Shown one piece after another: positions 24,305-33,441 of a stretch of DNA of 64,000 nucleotides (positions within the stretch are counted from its first letter, which is position 1; every line of letters begins with the position of its first letter). Location of the stretch: NCBI RefSeq assembly GCF_030123065.1, contig NZ_CP126093.1, forward strand, positions 6,075,712 to 6,139,711, given 5' to 3'. The position numbers were made by a program, and so were the translations under genes. Under the pieces are notes generated by a model that was not told the DNA's origin, ran no database searches, and worked only from the letters and a program-made list of their open reading frames with translations. Source of the stretch: Neobacillus sp. DY30 (GTDB taxonomy: Bacteria; Bacillota; Bacilli; Bacillales; Cytobacillaceae).

Positions 24305-25512
24305 TGGACGAACAGTTAAATCATGCACCTTGTGGATTTCTCACGCTGTCAGAAGATGGTTTTATTTTAGAAATGAATCAAACGTTGCTCAAGATACTCA
24401 ATTACAGCCATGATTCCTTAATAGGACAACATGTCAATTCTATCCTCACTGTCCCTGCCCGTCTGTTTTCACAGTTTTATTTTTTCCCGCTTGTAAAACT
24501 TGAACATCGGGTAGAGGAAATGTATATTTCACTAGAGACAAGTAAGGAAGAAGAGATTCCCGTTCTTATTAATGCTCTCCAAAAGAGGGTAAAAGAGAGT
24601 ACGGTATTGGATTGTATTATTATCCCAATGCGTAAAAGAAATGAGTATGAAACTGAACTGCTTCTAGCAAAAAAGGAAACCGAAGAAGCGTTAAAAGCAA
24701 AACATAAAGCAATCGAGGAATTAGAGACTACCCTAAAAAAGCTGGAGATCCAAAAACAAGAATTACTTGAACTGAACCAACAAAATCAAAAATATAAAAT
24801 AGAAACAAAGAAAGAGTTAGAACTGGCTAGAATCATTCAGGAAATATCCTTAACACACCCGATTAACAACGATAAAGTTCAAATGGAAGTTTTCTATAAT
24901 GCCTCTGGTGAATTATCCGGTGATATCTACGGGATCTATCAAATTGACCAATATCGCTATGGAATCATTCTGCTTGATGTGATGGGTCATGGTATTTCTT
25001 CAGCGTTAATCACAATGACTCTTCATTCTCTGTTTCAAAGATTAATCTCAGCAGGATTTGCAGTTGAACTAGTAATGAGAGAATTGGATAGCCACCTTCA
25101 CAAGTTGTTTCATAATAATGAGGAGGCTAGGCATTATTCCACCGCCATTTATCTTTTAATTGATACAGATAAACAAAAAATCGATTATATCAATGCAGGT
25201 CATCCACCTGCTATATGGCAGAACCCCGACGGAACACAATATGAATTATGTTCTACAGTCCCGCCACTTGGAACATTTGAGGGTATTGTATTTAAAACAA
25301 ATACTTTTACCTACAAAAAGGGAGGCAGACTACTCCTTTATACAGATGGTGTTGATCCTCTTATTTCAAACTATCTAGCTCCGTTAGTAAGGAAAACCAT
25401 TTCATTACCTTTATTTAAACTGAAAGAGGAAATTTTACAGTGCCTAAATTATGAAAAAAATTTAGACCATAAGAGTGATGATCAAACCTTTATTCTTATT
25501 GACATAAATTAA
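24304..25512 (+). CDS. rsbP: RsbP, PAS-PP2C serine phosphatase of the sigma-B pathway
   Basis: Dephosphorylates RsbV-P, freeing sigma B, when its PAS domain and RsbQ report low energy. Domains over 402 residues: PAS (about 1-110), coiled-coil linker (about 118-175, KKETEEALKAKHKAIEELETTLKKLE), then a PP2C/SpoIIE phosphatase (about 180-400) with metal ligands in SGELSGDIYG, LLDVMGHGISSAL, YINAGHPP and LLLYTDGV...SDDQTFILI. Coupled to rsbQ by a one-base overlap. No sigma-B type promoter (GTTT-N-GGGTAT) is seen upstream, so it is likely sigma-A driven, as in B. subtilis. Confidence 0.92.
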   Translation: MDEQLNHAPCGFLTLSEDGFILEMNQTLLKILNYSHDSLIGQHVNSILTVPARLFSQFYFFPLVKLEHRVEEMYISLETSKEEEIPVLINALQKRVKESTVLDCIIIPMRKRNEYETELLLAKKETEEALKAKHKAIEELETTLKKLEIQKQELLELNQQNQKYKIETKKELELARIIQEISLTHPINNDKVQMEVFYNASGELSGDIYGIYQIDQYRYGIILLDVMGHGISSALITMTLHSLFQRLISAGFAVELVMRELDSHLHKLFHNNEEARHYSTAIYLLIDTDKQKIDYINAGHPPAIWQNPDGTQYELCSTVPPLGTFEGIVFKTNTFTYKKGGRLLLYTDGVDPLISNYLAPLVRKTISLPLFKLKEEILQCLNYEKNLDHKSDDQTFILIDIN

Positions 25513-25613
25513 TAATTACATATTTACTTAACCAAAAGAAAAGATTACGCGTGTGAAATATTCATACTTCTCACTCAGAACCAATGGGGTTTTTAAATAA
25601 TAATAAAAAGCTA

Positions 25614-25650
25614 AAAAAACTACCTGAATACTCCAAAGGTAGGTTTTTTA
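25614..25650. terminator. bidirectional terminator, rsbP / FAH gene
   Basis: AAAAACTACCT and AGGTAGGTTTTTT pair with one bulge around about 11 bases, between convergent genes. Confidence 0.75.
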
Positions 25651-25691
25651 CGTTCTATAATATTTGGTTCAAGAACCTTTTCGTACGCACT

Positions 25692-26495
25692 CTATTTTAC
25701 ATAATTACGCAGTTTACCGATATTCTCAACTTCCACAGAAACCACGTCTCCTGACTTCATAGGACAACTGCCAGAAGGTGAACCAGTAGCTAAAACATCC
25801 CCTGGCTCTAATGTCATAACCTGTGAAATCCAACTGATCAGGTAAGGAATCGAAAGGGACATCTGATTCGTATTGCCATCTTGTACGACTTTACCGTTTA
25901 AAGTTGTAACGATTCTTAGATTAGTTGGATCTAAACCTGTCACAATCCATGGACCCAGTGGTCCAAATGTATCAAAACCTTTGCCCCGTGTAAATTGAGG
26001 ATCAGTTTTTGTCAGATCTCTAGCCGTTACATCATTAAATATTGTACAGCCAAAAACATAATCCAATGCCTCTTTTTCCTTGATATTTTTCCCGCGTTTC
26101 CCAATAATAAGTGCCACTTCACCTTCCATTTCCACCTGATTCGTTAAACTAAGAGAGGGAAGAATGATTTTCCCCTCGTTAGGAATCAAGGAAGATGTAG
26201 GTTTTAAAAACAAAAAGGGTTCTTTGAGATTAGCCTTTCCCCCGGTCTCTTGTGCGTGTGCGGCATATGTCCAGCCAAAGTTAATCACTTTTTGTGGTCT
26301 TACAGGCTCCAATATTTTCACATCTTCAACTTTTGCTCTTATACCATCAAATTTTAACTCATCGTTTATAATTTCGTTAAAGGTACTGGTTAGTTGCAAA
26401 ATTTCCCCATCTTCAACAATCCCGTAGTATACTTGACCGTTTTGATTTTGATACCGAACTATCGTTTGCGTTCTTTGCAATAACTTCACTGTCAT
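25692..26495 (-). CDS. fumarylacetoacetate hydrolase family protein
   Basis: 267-residue FAH-fold enzyme acting on an oxo-acid (fumarylpyruvate, 2-hydroxyhepta-diene-dioate, oxaloacetate decarboxylation or similar). The metal site is visible: EGEVALIIG (Glu), CTIFNDVTARD (Asp) with the RGKGFDTFGPLGPWIV block; GDVLATGSPSG is the usual C-terminal glycine-rich turn. I start at the ATG at 26493-26495, preceded by AGAGGGTG; the frame is open to 26519. It sits 30 bases after a truncated CitMHS carboxylate transporter, so the pair probably once imported and used an organic acid. Confidence 0.8.
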   Translation of the reverse strand: MTVKLLQRTQTIVRYQNQNGQVYYGIVEDGEILQLTSTFNEIINDELKFDGIRAKVEDVKILEPVRPQKVINFGWTYAAHAQETGGKANLKEPFLFLKPTSSLIPNEGKIILPSLSLTNQVEMEGEVALIIGKRGKNIKEKEALDYVFGCTIFNDVTARDLTKTDPQFTRGKGFDTFGPLGPWIVTGLDPTNLRIVTTLNGKVVQDGNTNQMSLSIPYLISWISQVMTLEPGDVLATGSPSGSCPMKSGDVVSVEVENIGKLRNYVK

Positions 26496-26528
26496 ACCAA
26501 ACACACCCTCTTTATTCATTACACTTAG

Positions 26529-27572
26529 TTAAACATTTATTATCCCCATAAGTATAGCAATAGCTATTAAGACAAGACTTATTCCCCACAGCCAAAATAG
26601 AGAGTAGCGTATGTGACGTCCCATTTCCAAACCAGATAAACCTAGAGCCAGCCATACTGCCGGAGCCAAAGGACTGACAAATTTACCTACAATATTGCCA
26701 ATAACCATTGAATAAGCTGTCGATACAGAATCGACTCCAAATCCTGCTGCTATTTGTTCGACAACGGGTAACAATGCAAAGTAATAAGCATCTGTACTTA
26801 ATAGTAAATCAAATGGTACACCTAAAAATCCAACAATTATATGCAAATAAGGAGCAATCGTTCCCGGAAGGATACTTACGATATCATTTGCAATCGCAGT
26901 CAACATTCCTGTCCCTTCTAGGATTCCTAAAAACAGACCTGCTGCTAGGATAATAGATGCCATTGTTAAGGCATTTGGTGCATGTTCTCGAATTCTTCCC
27001 ATCTGTTCCTTAACACTTGGATAATTTATTGGCAATGCTAGACTCACACCCATCATAAAGGCCAAGCCTGCGGGAATAATACCTGAAATAAGAACACCTA
27101 TTACTGCTAAAGCGAGAATAGCATTTATCCATAGTAATTTGGGACGAACTAAGCTGTTATCCTTGTTAGTGGTTTCTAAATCTTTTATATCATTTTCAGT
27201 TAATGCATATTCGGCTGTAGCAGCAATTTCTAAAGAACCATATTCTTTAAAAATGCGGCGTTTTTCCCTCATACCAAGGAAAACGGCTAGAATTAACATG
27301 ATAACTAACCCTATAATTTGAATTGGAATAAGAGGTTTCCATAATTCGGTTACATCCATTTCAAGAACAGAAGCTGTCCGCCCGAGAGGCCCAGCCCATG
27401 GAAGCATGTTAATCATACCTGCACTTCCAGCTACCAATAAAAGCAACAAATATGGATTCATTTTCAAACGATTATAAACTGGAAGAAGAGCTGGAATTGT
27501 TATTAAAAACGTAGAAGCGCCCGATCCATCTAATTGGGCAACAGCCGCTATAAGAACAGTTACTATACGATA
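26529..27572 (-). pseudogene. CitMHS-family citrate/carboxylate transporter, 5' truncated
   Basis: The frame reads RIVTVLIAAVAQLDGSGASTFLITIPALLPVYNRL-KMNPYLL... to TAA 26529, matching CitMHS (metal-citrate:H+ symporter) proteins from about residue 100 on, with LDGSGASTFL as the family hairpin. An in-frame TGA at 27573-27575 ends the similarity and about 100 N-terminal residues are missing. An ATG at 27465-27467 could give a 312-residue protein, but it would lack the first membrane helices. A separate short start (MDNTFQNKRK, ATG at 27648) reads in another frame, which suggests a deletion joined two genes near 27575-27600. Confidence 0.75.
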
Positions 27573-28024
27573 TCATTTTTAGCTTTAAGTTAAATTTCAC
27601 TACTGGATATAATCCTAGTTTCCTTTTGTTTTGGAAAGTATTATCCATAATATTTTCTCACCTAACCCCTAGAATTAGAAAAACTGCTTCTATTTGTGAT
27701 ACGGGTTCAACGTATCAGTCTAAGTAGCAGTTTTGTAAAAACAATATGTTCTTCTGACTAAGAGAACCTTACAGTATGCCCAATTACAACAACTCACTAT
27801 TTATCTCCAAAATATTCCATATAATAGTTTTTTATATGATAGTATATTTATTTTGCATTTTATTTATTTTCATTATTGCACTATGATTGGTCTGTAGCAA
27901 TTGATAATTTCTTCCTTCAAACTTGGATTTAAAATTTGTGAAGCAAGCTTTGACGGAGAAAATTGATAGAAGTCTTGTCTGCAGGGCAGAATTTATTTAA
28001 CAATAGGAAGAGGAATGAATTTTT
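27573..28024. other. intergenic region upstream of the truncated transporter
   Basis: Holds a short open start reading MDNTFQNKRKLG on the minus strand, then a nested hairpin (27680-27734): AAAACTGCT with AGCAGTTTT outside, GATACG with CGTATC inside, T-runs on both sides. The rest, 27735-28024, is AT-rich with nothing I can name. Confidence 0.45.
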
Positions 28025-28183
28025 ATGTGGATTATAACTTGTTATTTAGATTCAAATATTTCTATGTTTGAATTTAATACAAAACAAGAAGCAAAAGATC
28101 AACTAAAAGACATGAAGGGCTATAAAATTCTTTCTGAAGTTGTATACTTCAATGATCCTTGTTTTCAGCAGGAATTGAGTTAA
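28025..28183 (+). CDS. small hypothetical protein, 52 residues
   Basis: Reads MWIITCYLDSNISMFEF ... KQEAKDQLKDMKGYKIL ... PCFQQELS. GAGGA stands 10 bases before the ATG and a perfect terminator follows 8 bases after the stop, so it is probably expressed. Two cysteines, no membrane segment. Not recognised; resembles the short, poorly characterised proteins often seen between genes in Bacillus. Confidence 0.55.
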   Translation: MWIITCYLDSNISMFEFNTKQEAKDQLKDMKGYKILSEVVYFNDPCFQQELS

Positions 28184-28191
28184 GATATACC

Positions 28192-28235
28192 ATAACGAAA
28201 AAGCCAATGTTTTTCAACATTGGCTTTTTCGTTAT
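28192..28235. terminator. bidirectional terminator with a perfect 19-bp stem
   Basis: ATAACGAAAAAGCCAATGT, loop TTTTCA, and the exact complement (28217-28235), between the small gene and rlmH. Confidence 0.9.
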
Positions 28236-28271
28236 AAAGGTGCTACCACCCGAATTTTGCCAAAACAGCTC

Positions 28272-28751
28272 CTATTTATGGTAAGGTTCACCCCTGTTAA
28301 TTCGGTATGCCCGATAAATCTGCTCGACAAGAATCAACTTCATCAATTGATGCGGAAAGGTCATTTTTGAAAAAGAGAGCTGTTCGTTCGCTCGTTTTAA
28401 TACTTCTTCACTTAACCCTAAAGACCCGCCGATCACAAAGGCAATTTTACTTTTTCCGTACGTTGCCAGTTTGTCTAATGTATCCGCGAGTTCCTCTGAA
28501 GACTGCATTTTTCCATTGATCGCCAGAGCAATTACATATGTATCCTGGCTAATCTTAGCTAAAATTCGTTCCCCTTCTTTTTGCTTGACCTGAACCATTT
28601 CAGACTCACTTAAAACTTCAGGTGCTTTTTCATCCGCCACCTCAATGACTTCAATTTTTGCATACGCATTTAACCGCTTTAAATATTCGTCAATTCCCAT
28701 TTTTAAATATTTTTCTTTTAATTTGCCAACCGTAATAATTGAGATATTCAC
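28272..28751 (-). CDS. rlmH: 23S rRNA pseudouridine-1915 N3-methyltransferase RlmH
   Basis: SPOUT methyltransferase that modifies pseudouridine 1915 in helix 69 of 23S rRNA. At 159 residues it matches B. subtilis RlmH (YydA) in length. Motifs: IITVGKLKEKYLK at the start, ALAINGKMQSSEELA, the knot FVIGGSLGLSEEV (SAM site) and the C-terminal INRGEPYHK. The start is GTG at 28749-28751, with AGAGGG 9 bases upstream; an in-frame TTG three codons earlier is inside the site. Conserved end of the wal-htrC neighbourhood. Confidence 0.95.
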   Translation of the reverse strand: MNISIITVGKLKEKYLKMGIDEYLKRLNAYAKIEVIEVADEKAPEVLSESEMVQVKQKEGERILAKISQDTYVIALAINGKMQSSEELADTLDKLATYGKSKIAFVIGGSLGLSEEVLKRANEQLSFSKMTFPHQLMKLILVEQIYRAYRINRGEPYHK

Positions 28752-28796
28752 AATCCACAACCCTCTTTTTTATGTTACAAACAGTTTACAAACAAC

Positions 28797-28921
28797 TTAT
28801 CAACAGAAGTTATCCACATGTCCACATTTTTTATCCACATCTTGTATGGAATCATTTGTTCGCCACAATATATACAGCTCTATTTTGACAATATTCACAA
28901 CCTGTTGATAAGTTATCCCCA
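28797..28921. promoter_or_regulatory. DnaA-box cluster upstream of rlmH
   Basis: TTATCCACA occurs perfectly at 28810-28818 and 28831-28839. One-mismatch boxes lie at 28797-28805 (TTATCAACA), 28891-28899 (ATATTCACA), 28903-28911 (TTATCAACA, minus strand) and 28913-28921 (TTATCCCCA). B. subtilis has an origin-proximal DnaA-box cluster at yydA (rlmH), which this matches in place. Confidence 0.8.
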
Positions 28922-29010
28922 CCGACTTTCGATAAAACTGGAAAGGTTTCATACTCATCCACTACACTATCTAGTGCCAGGTCTACATGTTCCTCACAGC
29001 AATAAATCAA
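28852..29010 (-). CDS. CxxH/CxxC zinc-ribbon-like small protein (BA_5709 family)
   Basis: 52 residues reading MIYCCEEHVDLALD ... LSTGCEYC ... AVYIVANK. The C-x-x-H and C-x-x-C pairs likely hold one zinc. I recall this small Bacillus family next to rlmH; function unknown. The start is TTG at 29008-29010, 8 bases from GGAGG; the alternative ATG at 29023-29025 overlaps that site. The 3' half of the gene carries the DnaA-box cluster. Confidence 0.75.
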   Translation of the reverse strand: MIYCCEEHVDLALDSVVDEYETFPVLSKVGGDNLSTGCEYCQNRAVYIVANK

Positions 29011-29091
29011 TTTGGACACCTCCATCTCGTATAACTTTTACATTTATTATTTACTAACGAAACGGCTTCATTCAATCAACCACTATACCAT

Positions 29092-29128
29092 AAAAAAGCA
29101 GAAAGGTGCGACCACACCTCTCTGCTTT
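29092..29128 (-). terminator. terminator of htrC
   Basis: GCAGAGAGGTG and CACCTTTCTGC pair (one mismatch) and TTTTTT follows on the minus strand. Confidence 0.8.
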
Positions 29129-29133
29129 CCCAT

Positions 29134-30366
29134 TTAAGGCTTATCTTCCGCTAAAGTAATCTTGGTTGTTTGCAGCTTGCCTTCTCGATAATATTTAATC
29201 TCCATTTGGTCGCCAATTTTTGTTTCTTGATATAAATGCTTTCTCAGATCAATCACGTCATGAATCGTTTTGCCGTCCATTTCCACAATAACATCCAGCT
29301 CTCGTAATCCAGCCTGTGCAGCTGGTGAATTTGGTACAACTTGACGAAGAGCTACTCCATAGGTGATATCCCGTGGTAATTTTAAAGCTTCTTCTTGATA
29401 ATAACCAGGGATTTCAGCAACTGATTTTAAGTCGACACCCATATAGGGCCGTTTGACTTCTCCAAATTGTTCTAGGTCATTAATAATTGGTCTCGCATAG
29501 TTAATCGGAATCGATAATCCAATCCCTTCGACGGCATTTTGAGCAATTTTCATCGAGTTAATCCCGATCAACTGTCCTGCTATATTAATTAAGGCACCAC
29601 CGCTGTTACCAGGGTTAATTGCAGCGTCTGTTTGTAATACCTCTGCTTGCCAATCCATAATTCCATCTTGGTTGATATCAACAGGGATAGTTCGATTTAT
29701 CCCTGAAATAATGCCTTGCGTTACAGAACCAGAGAAGGTAGCGCCTAATGGATTCCCAATGGCCATTACCGGTTCACCCATCTTTAAGGCATCTGAATTA
29801 CCAAACTCGGCAATTTTTTTAATGTTGCCTGCATCAATTTCAAGAACAGCTAAGTCCGTCCAAACATCTCCACCAAGAAGTTTAGCAGGGATTTTCGTGC
29901 CGTCATTTAACGTTACCTCTAAATGTGTAGCACCTTCAACCACATGCTGATTTGTCACGACATACGCTTTATTTCCAGCCTTTTTATAAATGACGCCTGA
30001 CCCTGTTCCCGCTGGTCCTTCGTCATCTCCACCTTCGTCGTACCAAAAGTTAGATGTTTGTATATTATTAATTCCAACTACCGCATCTGCTGCCTTATCA
30101 ATTGCCTTTGTCGTATCCGTATTTACTTCGTATGATATCTGCTGCTGTACAAAATTCTCTTCATTATTGTCATCTGTTCCTGCTGGTTGAGTTTGATTAG
30201 GCTGTACGTTATAGGGGAGGAAGCCTTGATTCGATAATGCTGGAATCGAAATGACAACCAGCATTGCTCCGAGTATCGCACCTACTATGCTTGCAAGCAA
30301 AAAACTGCCTCTGTTCCTACTCGTCTTTTGGTTACGCCCTTGTGAATGATCATCATAGTAACCCAT
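29134..30366 (-). CDS. htrC: membrane-anchored serine protease HtrC (HtrA/DegP family)
   Basis: Quality-control protease facing the cell wall. It is 410 residues: a short cytoplasmic tail, one membrane anchor (about 22-44, GSFLLASIVGAILGAMLVVISIPAL), a Ser-rich linker, a trypsin-like domain with VTNQHVVEGA (His), DLAVLEI (Asp) and NPGNSGGAL (Ser), and a C-terminal PDZ domain (about 310-400, GVALRQVVPNSPAAQAGLRELDVI). The gene downstream of walJ is htrC (yyxA) in B. subtilis. It is separated from walJ by a strong terminator, so it has its own promoter. Start at the ATG 30364-30366; in-frame GTGs at 30370 and 30373 are alternatives. Confidence 0.92.
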   Translation of the reverse strand: MGYYDDHSQGRNQKTSRNRGSFLLASIVGAILGAMLVVISIPALSNQGFLPYNVQPNQTQPAGTDDNNEENFVQQQISYEVNTDTTKAIDKAADAVVGINNIQTSNFWYDEGGDDEGPAGTGSGVIYKKAGNKAYVVTNQHVVEGATHLEVTLNDGTKIPAKLLGGDVWTDLAVLEIDAGNIKKIAEFGNSDALKMGEPVMAIGNPLGATFSGSVTQGIISGINRTIPVDINQDGIMDWQAEVLQTDAAINPGNSGGALINIAGQLIGINSMKIAQNAVEGIGLSIPINYARPIINDLEQFGEVKRPYMGVDLKSVAEIPGYYQEEALKLPRDITYGVALRQVVPNSPAAQAGLRELDVIVEMDGKTIHDVIDLRKHLYQETKIGDQMEIKYYREGKLQTTKITLAEDKP

Positions 30367-30454
30367 TTTCACCACGTCTCCCTTTCATAAGCAACTAATT
30401 TATATTTTGGCTTATAGTTACAATTATACTCTGTCCAAATCTATTTTATAAAAA

Positions 30455-30494
30455 AAAGAACAAAGATACCAAATACAAGGTATCTTTGTTCTTT
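30455..30494 (-). terminator. terminator of the walRKHIJ operon
   Basis: AAAGAACAAAGATACC and its exact complement form a 16-bp stem; a T-run follows on the minus strand. Confidence 0.88.
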
Positions 30495-30528
30495 GATTGG
30501 TCAAGCTTTAGTATCGAGGCGCTTTCTT

Positions 30529-31323
30529 TTAAACCGCTGTTAATATAGTTGGCACTTTAGGGTCAGTATCATAGAGATCAAACCCCTCACCAACAATTAG
30601 CCCCTGGCTTTGAAGTGTCTGTGCTACTGACATTCTTGCCAAGTCCTTCATATTGTTGTCGAGGCTTAAGTGAGCCAGGTATACTCGTTTTGTATTATCT
30701 CCAATCACTTCACTTAAAGCGACCGCTGCGTCTTCATTTGATACATGCCCAAGGTCGCTAAGAATCCTTCGTTTTATATTCCAAGGATATCTTCCCATTC
30801 TTAACATTTGCACATCGTGATTGGACTCAAAAATATAGGCATCGGCATTTGAGATAATGCCTTTCATCCTGTCGCTCACATACCCTGTATCAGTTATCAG
30901 GACCAATTTCTTACCTGAATGATGGAATACATAAAACATGGGTTCTGCTGCGTCGTGCGATACTCCAAAAGATTCAATATCTGTTGCTCCAAAGCTTTTT
31001 ACACTTTCAGTACTAAAAATCATCTTTTGTTCGGCAGGTATCTCTCCAACTAACCGCTCCATAGCACGCCATGTATTTTCGTTTGCATAAACTGGCAGCT
31101 GATACTTACGAGCCAGCACGCCTATTCCTTTTATATGGTCGCTGTGTTCATGAGTGACAAAGATTCCTGATAACTTACTTATATCACGATCTATATGTTG
31201 AAAAAAGGCCTCCATTTGCTTGCCGCTGAATCCGGCATCTACTAGAAAGGAATGCTCGTCTGATTCAACATAAAGCGAATTCCCCGTACTTCCGCTCGCT
31301 AAAATGCTATAACGTAATGACAT
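30529..31323 (-). CDS. walJ: WalJ (YycJ), metallo-beta-lactamase-fold nuclease-like protein
   Basis: 264 residues. The metal site is HEHSDHIKGI (about 58-66), with later ESNHD and AHLS histidines, and an N-terminal SGSTGNSLYVES that is diagnostic for the YycJ branch. It is reported to affect coordination of division and replication and to have 5'-exonuclease-like activity in relatives; the precise role is open. Last gene of the wal operon, 17 bases after walI. Confidence 0.93.
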   Translation of the reverse strand: MSLRYSILASGSTGNSLYVESDEHSFLVDAGFSGKQMEAFFQHIDRDISKLSGIFVTHEHSDHIKGIGVLARKYQLPVYANENTWRAMERLVGEIPAEQKMIFSTESVKSFGATDIESFGVSHDAAEPMFYVFHHSGKKLVLITDTGYVSDRMKGIISNADAYIFESNHDVQMLRMGRYPWNIKRRILSDLGHVSNEDAAVALSEVIGDNTKRVYLAHLSLDNNMKDLARMSVAQTLQSQGLIVGEGFDLYDTDPKVPTILTAV

Positions 31324-31340
31324 ATGATTTCACTCCACAT

Positions 31341-32126
31341 CTAATTTCCATCGCTGTTAAATTCTATAATCTGTCCTTCTAGCGCATTAACAAAAAGACT
31401 TTCATGATTATCCACCACAAAATGCCATGTCGGCGCTAACGCTTGCGAAGCAGACAACTGAATTAAAGATGAATAGCCGAGTTCAACTTTTGTAATTTTG
31501 CTTTTTGGCTTCAACATTCCTTTTTGGTGCAAGGTTTCAAGTGCTTTTAAAGGAGGGAGAATTTCCTCCTTTTCCGTCATTTTTTCAATACCTTCTAAAT
31601 ACGTTTGTTCATATGAAACAATTTGTTTTTTTTCGTCTATATGAAACGTAATCATGCCGCTTAAATTTTCATACAAAGTCATATTTTCATAATGTTGAGA
31701 GTAGGTGATGGTGTTTTTCTTATCATCTTTCTTCCAAAATTGATAATGGTCACCATAAAGAACATTATTCTTTATAAAATTAGTTATATCTGCGGCCTCA
31801 AATTTTTCGTTTAAAGGAATTGGTTTATCTAATTTAACCTGCAGAGAAGTGCTAGGTTCCTTTAAATCGGTTGTTTGTCCCTTTAGTTTTGTAATATCAT
31901 CCTTCGTAAACATCTTTGGCTTAGCACTTAGATATTGATCCTTAAATGGACCCTTTGGCAGTTCTTTATAGCTGATTTCATCTATCTTCAGCATTTCTTG
32001 AATGGAGGTTGGTGCAATATATTCGTATTTATTAGCGTCCCGAATTTTCATAAATTGAAATAAGAGATAGACGTCTAAAATCAAAAACGTAATGATAAAA
32101 ATTGTTTTTATTTTACTCCAATCCAC
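31341..32126 (-). CDS. walI: WalI (YycI), regulator of the WalK kinase
   Basis: 261 residues with one N-terminal membrane helix (KTIFIITFLILDVYLLFQFM, about 6-28) and an extracellular YycI/YycH-fold domain. With WalH it forms a membrane complex that restrains WalK in B. subtilis (activates it in S. aureus). It overlaps walH by 14 bases, so the two are translationally linked. Confidence 0.93.
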   Translation of the reverse strand: MDWSKIKTIFIITFLILDVYLLFQFMKIRDANKYEYIAPTSIQEMLKIDEISYKELPKGPFKDQYLSAKPKMFTKDDITKLKGQTTDLKEPSTSLQVKLDKPIPLNEKFEAADITNFIKNNVLYGDHYQFWKKDDKKNTITYSQHYENMTLYENLSGMITFHIDEKKQIVSYEQTYLEGIEKMTEKEEILPPLKALETLHQKGMLKPKSKITKVELGYSSLIQLSASQALAPTWHFVVDNHESLFVNALEGQIIEFNSDGN

Positions 32127-33441
32127 GCAGCAAACCCCCTAGGTCTTCCTTCGTGATTTGTCCCCATGTCTGGTTATATCGATAAAACCATGCCGGCTCT
32201 AGGAGGATCAGTTTATTTTCGCTTATGTCCTTAGACATCCGATATCCTAAAACGAGTTGTTCCAATAATTCCGGTTTAAAATTCTTCCGGCTTTTGAGAA
32301 ATTCTAATGCAGAAGTTCCTGATGGAAGAGTTACCTTTACCATTTCTGTTGTTAATGGGAGCTCTAAAGATATATTAGGTCTAACATATTTCGTTATTTC
32401 ATCTCTGCCCCATACTTCTTGAATTTCTGACATACCCCCTTCATTAAAGACAGGATAGCCGTCGATACTATACAAGCGGAAATTAACAGATTTCCTTTTT
32501 TCACTCATCGCAACATAACGATAAGGGTCTGTCCAGCCTCCATGTCCGTTAATAAAATCAATACTTCTCTTCAATAAATCATAAGAGGTACCAACATAAT
32601 TAGACTCTCCAGTAGGATTAACATAGAGCAGCATATTCGTATCATTATTAACCGTCATCTTACTTGAAACATCACTAAATTCTTCTACCCCTGCAACAGT
32701 GCCCCTTTGTACAAAGTTAGGATCACTAAACAATGCCGCTTTGAAGGCCTCTGAGTTCAGGACGACAGGTAAATATGTGAATTCCATCATTTCCAGCTTT
32801 CCATCAGGGATAAAGACCGTCCGCTGTTCTGTAGCCTCAAAGGAAAAATAAGGCTGATATTGAGCCGCATTTTTAAAAAAGTCCCGGTTAAATTCGTTTA
32901 ATAAACTAGGTGAAATATGACTGATATAAACCTGCTGATAATCGGAGGAAACAAAGTAAACCGTACCGTTTCCCTTTTCCGAGTTCTCAACATTTATAAC
33001 AATACGGTTAAAATTGAAAGCAGGAATTTTCTTCTCCTCAAATTTTAATACACTTCGGTAAATTTCGATAGGAACATCTGCTGGAAATACGAGTTCAGCA
33101 TTACCATTTCCATGAACTAGATCTTTAATATCCTCTACATTTTCTGAATAATCTTTTATATCATAAATAGACCATTGCCTGATTTCAGTCATGATCTTAT
33201 CAAGGTCAATTGCATTTGTCGTTCCAAAATGCTGACCATTTCGATGAAAAAGAATAAGGTCAGGACTAATAATCTGATGAAGTTCCCGTTTTTCTTTTAA
33301 CGTTACTTCTTCAACATAATTACCATTTTCCATGATGTCAAAATTGGGCTGGTACGTCCAAAGATTCCAGGTTAAAACAATACTAACCAGAACGAGAAAT
33401 GTTAAGATCGCTGATTTGATATTTTCATATTTCATGACCAT
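32113..33441 (-). CDS. walH: WalH (YycH), regulator of the WalK kinase
   Basis: 442 residues: one N-terminal membrane helix (SAILTFLVLVSIVLTWNLW, about 10-28), then the extracellular YycH domains; YRYVAMSEKRKSVNFRLY and SIDGYPVF are family-typical. Acts with WalI on WalK. It overlaps walK by 10 bases and walI by 14. Two nearby ATG codons (33439-33441, 33433-33435) could both serve; GAGG lies 4 and 10 bases before them. Confidence 0.93.
   Translation of the reverse strand: MVMKYENIKSAILTFLVLVSIVLTWNLWTYQPNFDIMENGNYVEEVTLKEKRELHQIISPDLILFHRNGQHFGTTNAIDLDKIMTEIRQWSIYDIKDYSENVEDIKDLVHGNGNAELVFPADVPIEIYRSVLKFEEKKIPAFNFNRIVINVENSEKGNGTVYFVSSDYQQVYISHISPSLLNEFNRDFFKNAAQYQPYFSFEATEQRTVFIPDGKLEMMEFTYLPVVLNSEAFKAALFSDPNFVQRGTVAGVEEFSDVSSKMTVNNDTNMLLYVNPTGESNYVGTSYDLLKRSIDFINGHGGWTDPYRYVAMSEKRKSVNFRLYSIDGYPVFNEGGMSEIQEVWGRDEITKYVRPNISLELPLTTEMVKVTLPSGTSALEFLKSRKNFKPELLEQLVLGYRMSKDISENKLILLEPAWFYRYNQTWGQITKEDLGGLLRGLE

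Noticed and set aside
27465..27467. ATG as start of a functional 312-residue CitMHS transporter
   Set aside because: Family similarity continues upstream of it until a stop, so the first helices are lost.
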